The notes under the pieces were generated by a model. It made no database searches, was not told the origin of the DNA, and was given only the letters and a program-made list of their open reading frames with translations. The translations under genes and the position numbers were made by a program. 6,422 nucleotides of DNA from an uncultured archaeon (GTDB lineage Archaea > Nanobdellota > Nanobdellia > Woesearchaeales > ARS49): contig CABMGU010000021.1 in assembly GCA_902385765.1 (NCBI GenBank), positions 1 to 6,422 of the forward strand. Direction: 5' to 3'. Within the stretch, counting starts at the first letter, position 1. Each line of letters opens with the position of its first letter. Of this stretch, positions 6,334 to 6,422 are shown in pieces.

Positions 6334-6422
6334 AAAAAGCAATTGTAATCATCGTTTTTCCAATATTCTGCCTTCTGCTAAGCTTAATCGTGCTATTATC
6401 AGATTCTCACTACACATACTCA
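6330..6422 (+). CDS. Membrane or secreted protein, 3' end cut by window edge
   Basis: ATG at 6330 overlaps the metG stop as ATGA, a typical translational-coupling arrangement, and the frame stays open for 31 codons to the end of the window. The start is MKK followed by an unbroken hydrophobic stretch (residues 4-23, with a Pro at 11 and Cys at 14), then the polar SDSHYTYS. This is either a signal peptide or the first membrane helix. The pattern of an N-terminal helix followed by a Tyr-containing segment is faintly like DUF1461-type integral membrane proteins, but 31 residues cannot decide it. Confidence 0.65.
   Translation, partial: MKKAIVIIVFPIFCLLLSLIVLLSDSHYTYS

Overview
The window looks like chromosomal DNA from an archaeon, most plausibly a small-genome (DPANN-type, e.g. 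Woesearchaeota/Pacearchaeota-like) lineage. Evidence seen directly: archaeal promoters (a TTTATAAA box about 26 nt before a leaderless methionyl-tRNA synthetase start; ATTTATATAT with a purine-rich BRE-like element before a secreted protein), GGTGA Shine-Dalgarno sites on the genes that do have leaders, a short double zinc-ribbon protein of a type I recall from archaea, and a large single-pass surface protein with a dense N-glycosylation (N-x-T/S) tract. The lineage assignment is inference; there is no rRNA or tRNA here.

Layout. The left edge (1-353, +) holds the 3' part of a gene for a small double zinc-ribbon protein. It converges with a two-gene minus-strand operon (3663 down to 350). The operon encodes an 830-residue secreted, C-terminally membrane-anchored surface protein, followed closely by a minimal Hanks-type Ser/Thr protein kinase. 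The two converging genes overlap by 4 bp at a shared TTAA. A 159-bp divergent intergenic region (3664-3822) carries the surface-protein promoter, two Shine-Dalgarno sites and three copies of a GTGACTAC-like motif that may be an operator. On the plus strand follow an unrecognised 158-residue protein (3823-4299, probable TTG start), a leaderless bacterial-type methionyl-tRNA synthetase with a C-terminal EMAP-II-like tRNA-binding domain (4339-6333), and, overlapping its stop codon by ATGA, the start of a membrane or secreted protein cut off by the window edge (6330-6422).

How the genes fit together. The synthetase is housekeeping. The most suggestive unit is the surface protein plus kinase pair: a glycosylated, disulfide-rich extracellular protein with one membrane helix and a short acidic Thr/Tyr-containing cytoplasmic tail, co-transcribed with a soluble kinase that has no sensor domain of its own. 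A surface-to-kinase signalling module is a reasonable hypothesis but is not shown by the sequence. No mobile element, CRISPR array, RNA gene or long gene-free stretch was found.
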